A stretch of DNA of 64,000 nucleotides from Paralithodes platypus (taxonomy: Eukaryota > Arthropoda > Malacostraca > Decapoda > Lithodidae). Numbering within the stretch: the stretch's first letter is position 1; every line of letters begins with the position of its first letter. A model generated the notes under the pieces. It was given only the letters and a program-made list of their open reading frames with translations, was not told the DNA's origin and ran no database searches. Location: positions 7,447,565 through 7,511,564 of the forward strand of contig CM064552.1 in assembly GCA_032716605.1 (NCBI GenBank), given 5' to 3'. The translations under genes and the position numbers were made by a program. Below, in pieces: positions 31,075-42,552 of the stretch.

Positions 31075-33957
31075 TTATTCATTTACAAACGCAGTCAGTC
31101 GCGGGTTTGATGCGAGATATTTGTCTAGGCGGAATTTAAATGAATCAACGGTGCTGCAGTCTATAACGTCTCGGGGAAGCCCATTCCACAAGTTGACAAC
31201 TCGATTGAAGAAGAAATTCTTAGATTCGTGCGAGTTAAAAGATTTACCAATAATTTTGCATACCGTTTCCCCGCGTGTAATTAGATTGGTCGATAGTGAA
31301 GTACTTACTACAGTTCATATTGTCGATGCCTTTGATGATTTTGAACACTTGAATTAAGTCGCCTCTTAATCTGCGCTGGGTTAAAGGAAATAGATTTAAT
31401 TCTCTAAGACGCTCTTCGTATGGTTTGTTCTTTAGGCTAGGTATCATTTTGGTAACTCTACGTTGAACTCGTTCTAGCTTGTTTATATCTTTTTGGTAAT
31501 AAGGGCACCAGGATTGAACGCAGTATTCCAGAAGAGGGCGGACTAAGGAATTGTAAAGGGTTAGGATAACTTCTTTGGATTTATGCTCAAATGACCTGCC
31601 TATAAAGCCAATTATTTTGTTTGCCTTCTTAACAACTTCTGAACATTGTTGACTCGGTTTTAGGTTACTCGATATTGTTACTCCCAGATCAGTTTCTCTG
31701 TTTACATTCTTAAGCTGAGTGCCATTCATCGAATAGTTTTGCTTTCTCATTTAGGTATCCGACATGTAGTACTTTACATTTATCCGCATTGAAACTCATT
31801 TGCCAAATTTGGGCCCAACATGACAATTTATCTAGATTGTGTTGCATATCGTCAACTTGTTCTTTTGAGAGTACGCTATTTGCAATTTTTGTATCGTCAG
31901 CAAATTTTGAGATTGTGCAGGTGAGACCCTCATCTATGTCGTTGATGTAAATTAGAAAGAGAATTGGTCCTAGTACCGATCCCTGGGGTACCCCGCTACT
32001 TACATTGGTCCATTTAGATGCCTTACCGTTTATGACTACCCTTTGCTTTCTGTTGCTGAGCCAATTTTCTATCCATTTCAACACACCGTCTTGTATTCCA
32101 TGCGCTTTTAGTTTTAGCAGTAAACGTTTGTGGGGAACTTTGTCAAAGGCCTTTTGAAAATCAAGGTATATAATATCTACAGCTTTACTCTCATCGTAGA
32201 GGTTGAGGATATCGTGGAAGAAATCTAAGAGGTTTGTTAAACAGGAACGTTTTTTACGAAAGCCGTGTTGAGTATCTTTAAGTATGTTATTTTTCCTCTA
32301 AGTGATTTACGAGTCTGTCTCGTATGACCGTTTCTAGCATTTTACATACAACTGAGGTTAAGCTAATTGGACGATAGTTACTGGGTAGGGATTTGCTGCC
32401 TTTTTTTAATATCGGTGTTACGTTGGCTAGCTTCCACTGATCAGGCATAGTTCCAGACTGCAAGGATTTATTGAATAGTAATGTCAGTGGTTTGGAGAGC
32501 TCATTCTTAGCTTCCTTTAGAACTCTAGGCGAGATTGTATCAGATCCTGGCGTTTTATTTACCTTGAGTTTATCTAAACAATTCAATACTTCTCTCTCTG
32601 TAACGGTGATATTGCTTAGAACATTTGAATTATCAATCTGAATCGGCGATGGTGTAGGGATATCACTGAGGTCTTCTGTTGTAAAACTGATGCAAAGAAG
32701 GTATTGAGGGCATTACTCATTTGTACTTCGTCTTTGGTGTATTCTCCATTTTCATCGACTAACGGTCCAACAGTTGAAGTAACTACTTTTTTTCTTTCTG
32801 ATATAACTATAGAATTCTTTCGGGTTTGTTTTACTTTGATTCGCAATATGTAACTCTAAGGTCTTTTTACTTTGCTTAATTAACTTTTTGGCTTTGCGTC
32901 GTAGCTCTACAAATTTCACCCGTTCTTCGTCATTTTGTGAGGATTTTAATCTATCATTAGCAAATTTTTTAGCAAGCAGGCAGTTTGAAATATCTTTATT
33001 CCACCATTTGGGCTTATTATTATGGCCTGGACGCCGTATTTTCGATGGTATGCAGTCTTGCACTGCTTTTAGGTAAGTGGTTTCGAATAACTTCCAAGAT
33101 GTATTTATGTCGTTATTGTTAATTAAAAAGCTCCAGTCAGTTTCTTTAAACATAGCTCTAAGTTTATGGAAGTTTGCTTTCTTGAAATTAGGGACTTTTT
33201 CGATGCTACTATTTGGTTCGTTACTAGTAAACTTTAAAGTGAAAGTTATCGTACGATGGTCGCTGTTACTGAATTCATCACCAACATTCAAATTCTCTAT
33301 CAATTCTTCTTTTGTTGCAAGTACAATGTCAAGAACGTTATTACCACGGGTCGGCATTCGAACAAATTGATAAAGCGAACTCTCTTGCAAGTTCGTATAC
33401 AAGTCATGTCCGGAGTGTGAAGTAAGAGTATCGCCCCACTTGGTCACAGGTAAATTAAAGTCGCCAAAAATTACGGTATCTTGTGAGTTACTTACATCTG
33501 CAATTTGTTCGTAAATTTCTCGGTCAGTTTGCACTGATTGAGCTGGAGGTCTGTATATTAACGCAAGTATTATTTTTGTACCTTTATTATTCTTTATTAG
33601 CACAAAAGATGTGTCGACGTTCACAATTTGAGGTTTTGACACGAGGGTCGGGTTAAGACTTTCTTTGATATAAAATAAAACGCCACCTCCATTTTTATTT
33701 ATTCGGCTGTTCTCAAACATTACATAACCGGGAAGTGAATACTCAGCTAAAAAGTCTCTATCTTGTGTATTGAGCCAAGATTCTGTTATGCCAATCACAT
33801 CATAATTTTCTGTAAATACTAGTTCCTCTAAATCTGAAAATTTATTGCGTATGCTACGAGCGTTTGCATAGAAAACATTCAAAGTTTTGGATTTGGGATT
33901 CAAGGAACGGTCTTTATTCAAATTATTGGTTCTGGTCGGATCTACATTTACATTCAT
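31075..33957 (-). pseudogene. CR1/L2-like ORF2: endonuclease and reverse transcriptase
   Basis: Endonuclease: NVFYANARSIRNKFSDLEEL, GITESWL, GGGVLFYIKES, LIYRPP, IFGDFNLP, VLDIVLAT, NSDHRTITF. RT: TPGSDTISPRVLK, NYRPISLTSVVCKMLE, then (between 32287 and 32084) QHGFRKKRSCLTNLL and IIYLDFQKAFDKVPHKRL, SSGVPQGSVLGPILFLIYI, CTISKFADDTKIA, DLGVTISSNLKPS, RVQRRVTKM. C-terminus: NLWNGLPRDVIDCSTVDSFK and TAFVNE, stop at 31075. Single-base slips break it, for instance an extra A in the run at about 32288 and an extra G near 31735; others lie near 32800, 32600 and 31250. All catalytic aspartates are visible, so it is a recent copy. Confidence 0.85.
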
Positions 33958-34056
33958 GGCTGTCCTCGGTCCTCGGATCGTTATCCCTGACGGTTTTGAA
34001 TTTGGGTCGTGTTGGTGGAGCTTTATCCAAATTCGCGGTTCTTGACGGATTAGTAT

Positions 34057-35106
34057 TTAATTCCTTTGTAGATTGCCGTCCTCGCTGTCTTCGGTCCTCC
34101 TTCCTGGTTGTCCTGTGCTGAGTCGATTTCTTTTCCGAAAATCCTTCACCGCATCGTTGAGAAGACGCCCAAAACGCGCTGCTCCCACCTGGTTCAGATG
34201 AACTCCATCGTCCGAAAACAAATAGTCATCGTAGTAGAAATTGTCCCAGGTGTCGACGAATCCCACGTTCTCCTTCCTGCAGAGGTTTGCTAGACAACGA
34301 TTTGTGCTGGTGGCTATGTTGTAAAATCGGCTCTCTACACCGAGCCGGGGGACGATTCCTGAGACGATGATCCTTGATGACTTCTCCTTAAACGACTTGA
34401 TCAGCTGCTGGTACTTTAAAAGCAAATCTTCCGACCGGGTTCGCTGTACATCGTTGGATCCAACGTGGATGACGTACATTGTATTAGCTGGGGCCAGCTT
34501 TGATACTTCGTCAACTGCTGCAACTACGTCATCCACACCACCACCAGGGATACAAAAACGCTTCCTGGTCTTAGGTGCCCTGGCGCAAAACTCTGTGAGC
34601 TGACCACGTATCATCGAGTCTCCCACGAGCCGGACTTCTTCTATTTCCTCTTCGTCATCTGAGTCTGCGAGTATCTGGAAACGGTTTTGACACTCGGTAA
34701 TCGGTATGTGTTTCCTGGTCTTGGGGCAAACGTTGTTCCTCACGACACGGAAGTTGTCTTGAGGGGGAAGAGAGTCGCTATTTGTATCTTGAGTATCGGA
34801 AACATCAGCTGAAATGGCTACTGTAGGCGTTGAATTGTTGGCAGTTGACGTTGGGGCGTTGGTGGCTGCTGGAGTTGCGGTGACAATTGAAGTTTGTGGC
34901 ACTCCAACGTTGAGTGTTACAAACTCTTGGAGTGATTCCAGCTTCATGGTGAGGACGTTGATCTTGTTGTAGGCTTCATCTAATTTCACTGTAAAATTCT
35001 CTCGTTGCTGGCAGAGCCGGCAGACTTGAAGATCGATAGTAGCAAACATGGACTCCCCAAACCTACCGGCGCAGTTCGGACAAGCGCGAGGCATGGTGAC
35101 AGTCAC
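34057..35106 (-). CDS. CR1/L2-like ORF1 with zinc-binding, coiled-coil and SGNH esterase parts
   Basis: 349 residues, uninterrupted. N-terminus has paired CxxC (CPNCAG, CRLCQQ), then a helical heptad-rich stretch (LDEAYNKINVLTMKLESLQE), a T/S/A/N-rich linker, and a GDSL/SGNH hydrolase-like domain: VRLVGDSMIRG (nucleophile serine), MYVIHVGSNDVQ (block III glycine and asparagine), FSDDGVHLNQVGAARFG (aspartate and histidine of block V). Esterase-type ORF1 proteins are known in CR1-group elements, where they are thought to bind RNA or membranes. It stands 100 bp upstream of ORF2. Confidence 0.8.
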   Translation of the reverse strand: MTVTMPRACPNCAGRFGESMFATIDLQVCRLCQQRENFTVKLDEAYNKINVLTMKLESLQEFVTLNVGVPQTSIVTATPAATNAPTSTANNSTPTVAISADVSDTQDTNSDSLPPQDNFRVVRNNVCPKTRKHIPITECQNRFQILADSDDEEEIEEVRLVGDSMIRGQLTEFCARAPKTRKRFCIPGGGVDDVVAAVDEVSKLAPANTMYVIHVGSNDVQRTRSEDLLLKYQQLIKSFKEKSSRIIVSGIVPRLGVESRFYNIATSTNRCLANLCRKENVGFVDTWDNFYYDDYLFSDDGVHLNQVGAARFGRLLNDAVKDFRKRNRLSTGQPGRRTEDSEDGNLQRN

Positions 35107-36265
35107 TTTCTTCAGATCACTTCACTCACTTAAAAAACAATTCACTCACTTTACAACACTTCACTCACTTTAAAAACACTTCAATCACTTCAACCGAAAA
35201 CAAATATGCTGAAATACGCAGAAATAATAGGCTACCAGCGTTGAATAGCCTAACCGAATATAATAAAATTGAAATTCGCAGAAATAGGCTACCAGGTGTG
35301 ATAACCTAACCTTAAACAAATATATGTATAACAGAATATGTAACTAAATATACAATTCACCAAATAGAGATTATATAAAAATAAAGTGTGACTGCACACA
35401 AGGGGTTAATATACTGTGTCAACAGATGACCCTGGTGTCACTGAAGCCTAGTAAAGCAGTAGCCTACTCTTTTTAGATAAAAAAGTGTATCAGTCAAAGG
35501 TTATTACAAGATCGTGCAAGCAACAACTAAAATTACAGATATATATAGCTACAGTAGGATACTAAATACAATATCTACAAGAGTTAATAATAAAACAGAT
35601 TGGCTGGCTATAGGCTAGGCTAGGTTTGGGTTAGGTTAAAAGCTTGGCAGGTTGGGTTAGGCTAGGTTAGTTTGTACAAATACCACCCCTTGCTTAAAGT
35701 AAAATCAGTCTGAGGAGAAAAAGTCAAGAATATATCTAGGGGGAAAAGATAAATTAATGCACTTAAATTTGGTACAAAATTTGCTGGAATTTAATATGTA
35801 TAATCCCCCAAAAAGGTTTGTTTACAAAATGGTGTCGGCGTTAGTCCCTGTAGGCGGTTAGTTAGTAAACAATATTGTTTATTAGCAAATTAATATGCAA
35901 AGCTTTACTTACATACAAGGCAGTTAAATAGATACTTACTACAGTAGGTAATGGGTAAAATTAGGGGCTACGATTTTATATAAAATAGTAATAAGAGAGC
36001 GTTTGTTTACAAAGCAAAACAAAACAATAGATGGCGCTAGTGGCGCCCTGTCCGAGCAGGAGTCTTGTGATAAACACAAAGTTTATCAGTCAATACACAG
36101 CGAAATATCGTGCAGTGTTACTTACTAAGCTACAGGATGGTTAAACGTGCTCTTAACCACCTTTCATGCACAAGAATGAAGAGGATGAGTAGTTAATACT
36201 CAAATTATGATCGATATCGTGAGAGCGTTGACAGAGCGTCTGCAGCGTCTGGCGGTAGCACGGGG
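35107..36265 (-). other. Probable 5' UTR of the CR1-like element
   Basis: No long ORF. Near ORF1 there is TTCACTCACTT repeated four times; further out are GGTTAGGTTAAAAGCTTGGC, GGTTGGGTTAGGCTAGGTTA and ATGGCGCTAGTGGCGCC (a palindrome). Promoters of such elements are internal, but no motif is recognisable. Confidence 0.55.
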
Positions 36266-36267
36266 TG

Positions 36268-36338
36268 TGGAATAGGGCCGAATAGGGCCGAATGGATACA
36301 ACCAAGACAGTGAAAAAAGCAGGTCACCCCTCTTAACT
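36268..36338 (+). mobile_element. Family B fragment, right of the CR1-like insertion
   Basis: AGGGCCGAATGGATACAACC, AGCAGGTCACCCCTCTTAA. Completes the B element begun at 30764. Confidence 0.7.
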
Positions 36339-36359
36339 AAATAAGTGGATATAAGTGGC

Positions 36360-36649
36360 TAGATTCACTTGAGGGCAGGTTTTTTATTTGCTCACAAGAC
36401 CCCCATCAAGGAAATACCTTAATATTGGTACATTTTTGGGTAGAAAAAAGTCGCGGCCGAAGGCTGCATCCTCCTAAACATCGAAACCTAAATGGCACGA
36501 AAGGTATTTAAATTGACAAAGAAATGAGGGCGAAAAATCTAAAAGTTGCCAAAGTTATGAGGCGAACGTCTTAAAATCTCAAATTAATGGGGCTAAACCA
36601 TGAGGGACAAGGGGGTCCAGAAAAAAAAATAATACAAACCTCCCCTTAA
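36360..36649 (-). mobile_element. MITE family A, decayed
   Basis: ACTTGAGGGCAGGTTTTTTA to AATACAAACCTCCCCTTAA; the GGCTCGCTATCGC core is deleted. Confidence 0.72.
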
Positions 36650-36861
36650 CCCGTCCAGTACCGGTGACATCCTTTGTATTATATTCTGGCAATGATTAGA
36701 CGATTGTATTCAGCTTAGGAAGGACCTCTAGCCATAACGAAGCTTCAAACTATCTCAACCAACCCCTTTAACTACCACAGATCCTTCCTAAGCTTCACAA
36801 TATCGTCTATAACATAGCTAGAATCTAACATAACACACGTCGCCGGTACTCCAAGGGTTAA
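36646..36861. mobile_element. MITE family C, full copy
   Basis: TTAACCCGTCCAGTACCGGT to GCCGGTACTCCAAGGGTTAA. Shares a TTAA with the A element on each side. Confidence 0.87.
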
Positions 36862-37193
36862 GGGGAGGTATTTAGTTTGTTCCCTACTTTTTCATCAAGC
36901 TTAAAATTACATCCCCTAGACCCCCTTTCAAGATAAATTTGTACATTTGTCGGTAGAAAAATGTCCAGGCCGGAGGCCGGTTGCTCTTAAATTACAGGCT
37001 CGCTATCGCTCGCCAGGAAAAAATCGACACCTTAACGGCACGAAAGGTCTTAAAATTGACAGAAATGGGGCAAAATGTCTTAAAATATCCAAACTACTAG
37101 GGCGAAGGTCTTAAAATCTCAAAAACAATGGGGCTAAACATGAGGGAGAAAGGGGTCCAGAAAAAAATCCCTCAAGTGGATATCTCCCCTTAA
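36858..37193 (-). mobile_element. MITE family A1, full copy
   Basis: TTAAGGGGAGGTATTTAGTT to GTGGATATCTCCCCTTAA. The GC hairpin reads CCGGCCTCCGGCC, a changed loop with kept stem. Confidence 0.9.
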
Positions 37194-37286
37194 ACCAGTT
37201 CGGCGGAGGTAAATGACTGGTTGTTGTATATTATAGAAAGTGGAGGAGTAGAGGGACGAGGGCTGACCTAAGTAACCCCGTTGATT

Positions 37287-37655
37287 GTAAAGGGGGGGGG
37301 GGTCACACGAGCGCTTTTTCCTCATGCTTAGCCTCATTAGTTTTCAGATGTTAAGATTTTTGCCCCATTAGTTAGTCGATTTTAAGACCTTTCGCCCCAT
37401 TTCTTTGTCAATATTTAGACCTTTCGTGCTATTTAGGTGTCGATTTTTTTCCCTGGCGAACGATAGTGAGTCTGTAATGTTGGAAGAACCGGCCTCCGGC
37501 CGGGAAATTTTTCTACCGAAAAATTTACAAATTGATCTAAAAGGGGGATCTAATGAATGTTTTTTTTTTTTAATTTGATGGAGGTCTAGGGAGGAAACTA
37601 GAAATTATATGAATAACTGAATAAATATACCAAAAACCAGCCCCTCTTCCCTTAA
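37287..37655 (+). mobile_element. MITE family A2 with replaced left terminus
   Basis: GTAAAGGGGGGG, then GTCACACGAGCGCTTTTTCC before the usual CTCATGCTTAGCCTCATTAG; right end CAGCCCCTCTTCCCTTAA. The GTCACACGAGCGC stretch belongs to the flanking F-type sequence (37662-37680). Confidence 0.7.
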
Positions 37656-37748
37656 GCGAGTGTCACACGAGCGCTTTTATGATCAATTATTTCGGGCAAA
37701 TGTAGTCTGGCAGCTTCAGAACGTAAGTGTCATCAGAGTTCATGCCCA

Positions 37749-37965
37749 TAAAGCTGGTTTCACACGAGAGGTTTCATAGTCAACATTCGATGATAAAGCT
37801 TTTTCTGGCAACATTTCTGGAATATTTTGCAACGGTATCGGAAACTAGATTGATGATAGATGAATTTAGGCAACCGAAATATTTTATATGTTGACCACAT
37901 ATGCTGCCAGACCAGTGTTGAGGATAAATGTTGAGTGAAAAAGCGCTCGTGCGATACCGGCTTTA
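37749..37965. mobile_element. Fold-back family F
   Basis: TAAAGCTGGTTTCACACGAG at the left and CGCTCGTGCGATACCGGCTT at the right; AT-rich inside. A relative is at 43383-43615. Confidence 0.6.
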
Positions 37966-38235
37966 CATAATCTGCATGCTTCCTATCTAAGCTTCATCTC
38001 TTCATATCGAGTGAAATATACAAACATGTTCCTACACTTACCTACCCTATTCAACATCTGACAGACATTAATACAGCACAGAGCAAGCCAAACGTAATGA
38101 CAGCTGGAACAAGACTTATTAGCGCGAACGTACATTTTTTGCCAACTGACGGTAAATGTTCTCGTCTTGATTATTCAGCTGTTACGAAGGTTTTATTTGA
38201 TTATTTATTATATTGTATTTGTTTGCGGAATATGT

Positions 38236-38457
38236 TGGAGGGAGGTGTGGTGGAGTGGTCTTGCCACTGGACTCTTAATCTAATGGACCCCGGGCTCGCA
38301 TCCCGATATGTCAATGGAAAGTTATTATTGGGATGGAATTTGTGCTGTACCTAGTATCAGTGCATTACCACAAAGCCCACCGAAACGCCAAATAAATACC
38401 CTCATTGTTCCCTAATTAAATAGCACTGTATGCATATTCCCATATTACAAAATATGC
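38236..38457 (+). mobile_element. tRNA-derived SINE
   Basis: Head GGTGTGGTGGAGTGGTC (A box) and CCCCGGGCTCGCATCCCGA (B box); body GATATGTCAATGG, TTATTGGGATGGAATTTGTG, GTACCTAGTATCAGTGCA; tail CATATTACAAAATATG. A copy of the whole unit is at 58732-58945 on the - strand. The head lacks a normal anticodon arm and does not fold as a functional tRNA. Confidence 0.82.
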
Positions 38458-38539
38458 TAAAGGGGGACAATGCCTAGTGATATATAGTGATATATGTATA
38501 TACAGTATATATATAGCCTATATATACAGTAATTATGTA

Positions 38540-38909
38540 TATATCCTTTTATAATGTTTTGAGTTTCCTCCTTAGACCTCAATCAAGCTTAAAATTTCCC
38601 CCCCCCCCCCTTTCCCCCCGGACCCCCCTTGTAGATATATGTGTACATGTTTCGACAGAAAGGGCCGGTTCCTCTTAAATTACGGGCTCGCTATCACTCG
38701 CTAGGAAAATATCAACACCTAAATGACACGGACAGTCTTAATATCAACACCTAAATAACACGGACAGTCTTAATATTGACAAAGATATGGGGGGAAAAAA
38801 ACATTAAAAATCGCCAAACTGATGGGCCGAACGTCATAAAATCTGAAAACTAATGAGGCTAAACATGAGGAAGAAGGGGGACCATAAAAACGACCCATCT
38901 CCCTCTTAA
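38540..38909 (-). mobile_element. MITE family A2 with internal deletion
   Basis: GAGTTTCCTCCTTAGACCTC to CGACCCATCTCCCTCTTAA. The TTTTTCTACCG hairpin is mostly lost and a stretch with AACACCTAAAT...CACGGACAGTCTTAATATC is duplicated. Confidence 0.72.
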
Positions 38910-39028
38910 CCTACTGTATAAGCAAGATGGTAATGTCAAATGTGAGAATAAACGGTCTTTCATAATATATCTATATTTTCCTCCAATTAAATAGAACACG
39001 ATGAGAGTATGATCAAATTAATGTTGTA

Positions 39029-39251
39029 ATAACCCTTTCAGTACCGGTGCCGTCCTTTTAACATTAGTCTGGCTGCTGTTAGACGATTTTATTCAGTTGA
39101 AAACGGACCTGCAGCAATTAACAGGCATCGAACTATCTCACTTAACATTTTTTTTTTGTACTACCCCAGATCCTTCTTCAACTGCATATAATCGTCTAAA
39201 TTTGGCTAGAATACAATATAAATTTGACGTCGCCGGTACAAAAGCGGTTAA
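39029..39251. mobile_element. MITE family C
   Basis: ATAACCCTTTCAGTACCGGT to GTCGCCGGTACAAAAGCGGT plus TAA. One TTAA is kept. Confidence 0.82.
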
Positions 39252-39263
39252 ATCATGAAAGGT

Positions 39264-39751
<488 letters not shown>

Positions 39752-39955
39752 GGAGAGCTACCAGGCATCACAACACCATCACCCCAGCGGGGGGGCCCCC
39801 CACCCCCCTCCCCCCAGGAGAGCTACCAGGCATCACAACACCATCACCCCAGCGACCCCCCCCCCCCCCCAGGAGAGCTACCAGGCGTCACAACACCATC
39901 ACCCCAGCGGCCCCCCCCAGGAGAGCTACCAGGCATCACAACACCATCACCCCAG
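39752..39955. repeat. About 60-bp C-rich minisatellite, part 1
   Basis: Unit CCAGGAGAGCTACCAGGCAT, CACAACACCATCACCCCAGC, GG plus a C-run of 6-15. Four units here and one more at 43168-43227, split by the I-like element. Confidence 0.92.
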
Positions 39956-39957
39956 TG

Positions 39958-41520
39958 AAATCTGGAGAGAAGTTAATAAAGTACGGGGGAAAAGGAAAAG
40001 TAATGTCGCACACCCACATCCACAACAAAAGGCAAACGAATTAATGGAAAAGTGGGCAACTGCCGCTAGTACCGATTCACTGCCGCAGGACGTCAGGGAG
40101 GGATTAGAGGGTTGGGAAAATGAGAGGAGAGAAACTATTGTTAACGCATTAAATATAGCACACATCACAGATGTAGATATAACAAGAGATGAACTACTTA
40201 GAGCAATTAAACAAGGTAAATCTACAGCTCCCGGGGAAGACGGTATAACTTACGATGTATTAAACTGCCTAGCCAGTATAAAAGATAGCCCCCTCCTTCG
40301 ATTATTCAACATGAGTCTTAAAGAGGGTAAACTACCTAAAGCGTGGAAAAAAACTATAATCATTCCCATCCCTAAACCAAATGGGGAGAGTAGACCCGTT
40401 TCCCTCACATCGTGTATGTCCAAAATGATGGAGAGAATCGTGTTGGAGAGGCTATTATATATCACAGACGATAAATTGTGCAACAATCTGTTCGGTTTTA
40501 GAAAAGGTAGGGGTACATCTGATGCAGTCATAAAGTGTCTGGCCAACGATAATGATTACTGCAGGGTATACGTGGATCTCAAGGGCGCCTTTGATAAAGC
40601 AAATGGAGAGGTAATTTTGTTTGAATTAGCTAACATGGGTGTAAAAGGAAAATTATTACATTGGATAGGAGATTATTTATTTGGAAGGAAGGCGCAGGTG
40701 TGGTATCAAGGGGCTCTTTCTGAGGAAAGGAAACTTGACCTGGGTACACCACAAGGCGGGGTATTAAGTCCATTCCTCTTTAATGTCCTAATGAATAGGA
40801 TAGCTCAAGATATGCTAGGTCCAGGTGTTAAAATAACAATATACGCAGACGATATAATGCTGCAAAGCAGTAGCGTTGAGAATATGCAATTGGCCCTCAA
40901 CAAATTTGGGCAATTAACCCAGAAGCTAGGGCTAGTAATTAATGAAGAAAAAACTAAATTTCAGTGTCGTGCTATGGGCGATAAACAATTAGCTGTGAAT
41001 GAAAAAAATATTGATAGGGTAAGGAGCTATAAGTATCTAGGCATCTATATAGGATATACATCAGACAGTAAAGATGCCGAGTTACATCATATACAAACAC
41101 AATGTAAGGCACGTATCCTTGAAATCCCTAGCTTGGAGTGGTACAGGTGTTGGTGTACAGGTACTGCGGATGATGTACCTCACCACTATTAGGTCAGTGG
41201 TGGAATATGCCAGCCCCGTTCTCTCTTGCCTTGGTGAAGGAAGGTTGGATAAAATAGAAACTATCCAAAATGAGGCTATGCGGGTTATATTAAACTGCCC
41301 CAAAAATGCGATGGTAGCTGCTATGAGATTATAATTAAATTTAACAACCTTGCGACACAGAATAGAGGAAGTAAACCTAGTATCGGCAATGAGACATATA
41401 CGGTCAGGTAGTGGTGAAAAATTGGCACAAGACGTCAACGATGGCATACGTAAAATTCGAACCTTCAGGAGGCAAGGCAAGAGGGGATACCTAAAAGAAC
41501 TAATACATAAGTAGAGAAAT
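39958..41520 (+). pseudogene. I-like element: reverse transcriptase region
   Basis: The frame is open from the truncation (IWREVNKVRGKRKSNVAHPH) through the RT: GKSTAPGEDGITYDVL, WKKTIIIPIPKPNGESRPVS, NLFGFRKGRGTSDAV, RVYVDLKGAFDKANGE (motif A), LGTPQGGVLSPFLFNVLMNR (motif B), ITIYADDIMLQSS (motif C, intact), SYKYLGIYIG. A frameshift near 41130 changes frame; the thumb then reads TTIRSVVEYASPVLSCLGEG and KIETIQNEAMRVILNCP, with a TAA at about 41332. Endonuclease is missing by 5' truncation. Confidence 0.85.
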
Positions 41521-41588
41521 TTGACCTAATACATTTCTTTCTGGTCGAAGAGAGGGCACAAAAACCTCCACCCTGGGAAGATAAAGGC

Positions 41589-42137
41589 GTGGATATAAAT
41601 ATTATCAAGCTGGGGAAAAAGAAAAGTATGTACGAGACTGGGGAACTTAAAATAATTGTTGAAGAAAAGATAAATGAATTAAAAGATGATAATGTTGCGC
41701 AAGTATACTGCGATGGCTCTGTCACAGAAAATGGGAGAGCAGGATGTGGGATACTGGTGAGTGACGATGTAGGTAACAATAACATATACAGTGAATATTA
41801 TTATAGAATAAGTAACAACGTGTCCTTTACGCAGGCAGAAATATGTGCTATGTTATACGGGTTAAATAAAATAAGAGGGGGAGAAGGTGATGTGTGCTTT
41901 TTCGTAGACAGTCGAAGTGCTTTGGAATCTATGAACAGCAAAAAACCCGTGTATGAAAAGCTGGTATCTCAGTGTAAGGTTATTATAGATGAACTACGCA
42001 ATAATGGGAGAATGGTAAAATTTACGTGGATACCTTCACATGTTGGGATAATAAATAATGAAAGAGCGGACGAACTTGCTAAATTAGGAACGGAGAAAGA
42101 CACAATAGATTACGAGTGCATTCAATCTTTAAGATAA
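41589..42137 (+). pseudogene. I-like element: RNase H domain
   Basis: AQVYCDGSVTENGRAGCGIL (first catalytic D), TQAEICAMLYGL (E), VCFFVDSRSALESM (D), FTWIPSHVGIINNERADELA (H and last D). All four acidic residues are present. In the family this domain follows the RT in one polyprotein; here stops at about 41515 and 42135 cut it off. Confidence 0.85.
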
Positions 42138-42168
42138 ATTAAATCAACAATTAGAAAAAAACAAAAGG

Positions 42169-42552
42169 ATGCGGAACTTTTTTATGATGCAAGAAAAACA
42201 CGCGAATAGTGCAACATTCTATCACTATAATAACGTTGCACGGCGAACTAGCTTCATATACGGAAACTTAAGAAGTGCTTGGAAGGACTCCTTGTGCACA
42301 CGACTTAGGTTAGGATATTGTTACATGTGGGAACTTGGTGTTCCTAAAGGAGAACACGAAATATGTTGTCAACTATGTAAAAAACCAAGAAGTCATACCT
42401 TAAATCATTATATACTGCACTGCCAACACCTAGCGAAATATAGAAACAATGTCATAGATAAGGTCGATGAACAAATTATATGGATGTTCAATCATAATAT
42501 GATTACTCAAATAATAGCCAAATGCAAAAAAATACAATACATCGTAAGGTAA
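42169..42552 (+). pseudogene. I-like element: C-terminal Cys/His segment
   Basis: TSFIYGNLRSAWKDSLCTRL, then CCQLCKKPRSHTLNHYILHC, a CxxC...H...C arrangement seen at the C-terminus of several non-LTR polyproteins. Stop at 42550-42552. Confidence 0.75.

Larger units (their letters stand above)
30853..36265 (-). mobile_element. CR1/L2-like non-LTR retrotransposon, near full length
   Basis: About 5.4 kb inserted in a B element, the two halves of which flank it. The 3' end on the - strand is a decamer run, CCTTTGTACT three times (30853-30890), as in CR1-type tails. Order on the - strand: 5' UTR (36265-35107), ORF1 (35106-34057), ORF2 (about 33957-31075), 3' UTR. Confidence 0.85.

Noticed and set aside
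35625..35670. Telomere-like GGTTAG repeats
   Set aside because: Only scattered GGTTA/GGCTA words over 45 bp; no regular TTAGG array.
38236..38310. tRNA gene
   Set aside because: A and B boxes are present but the anticodon arm is degenerate and the sequence continues into a body shared with 58732-58945. It is a SINE head.
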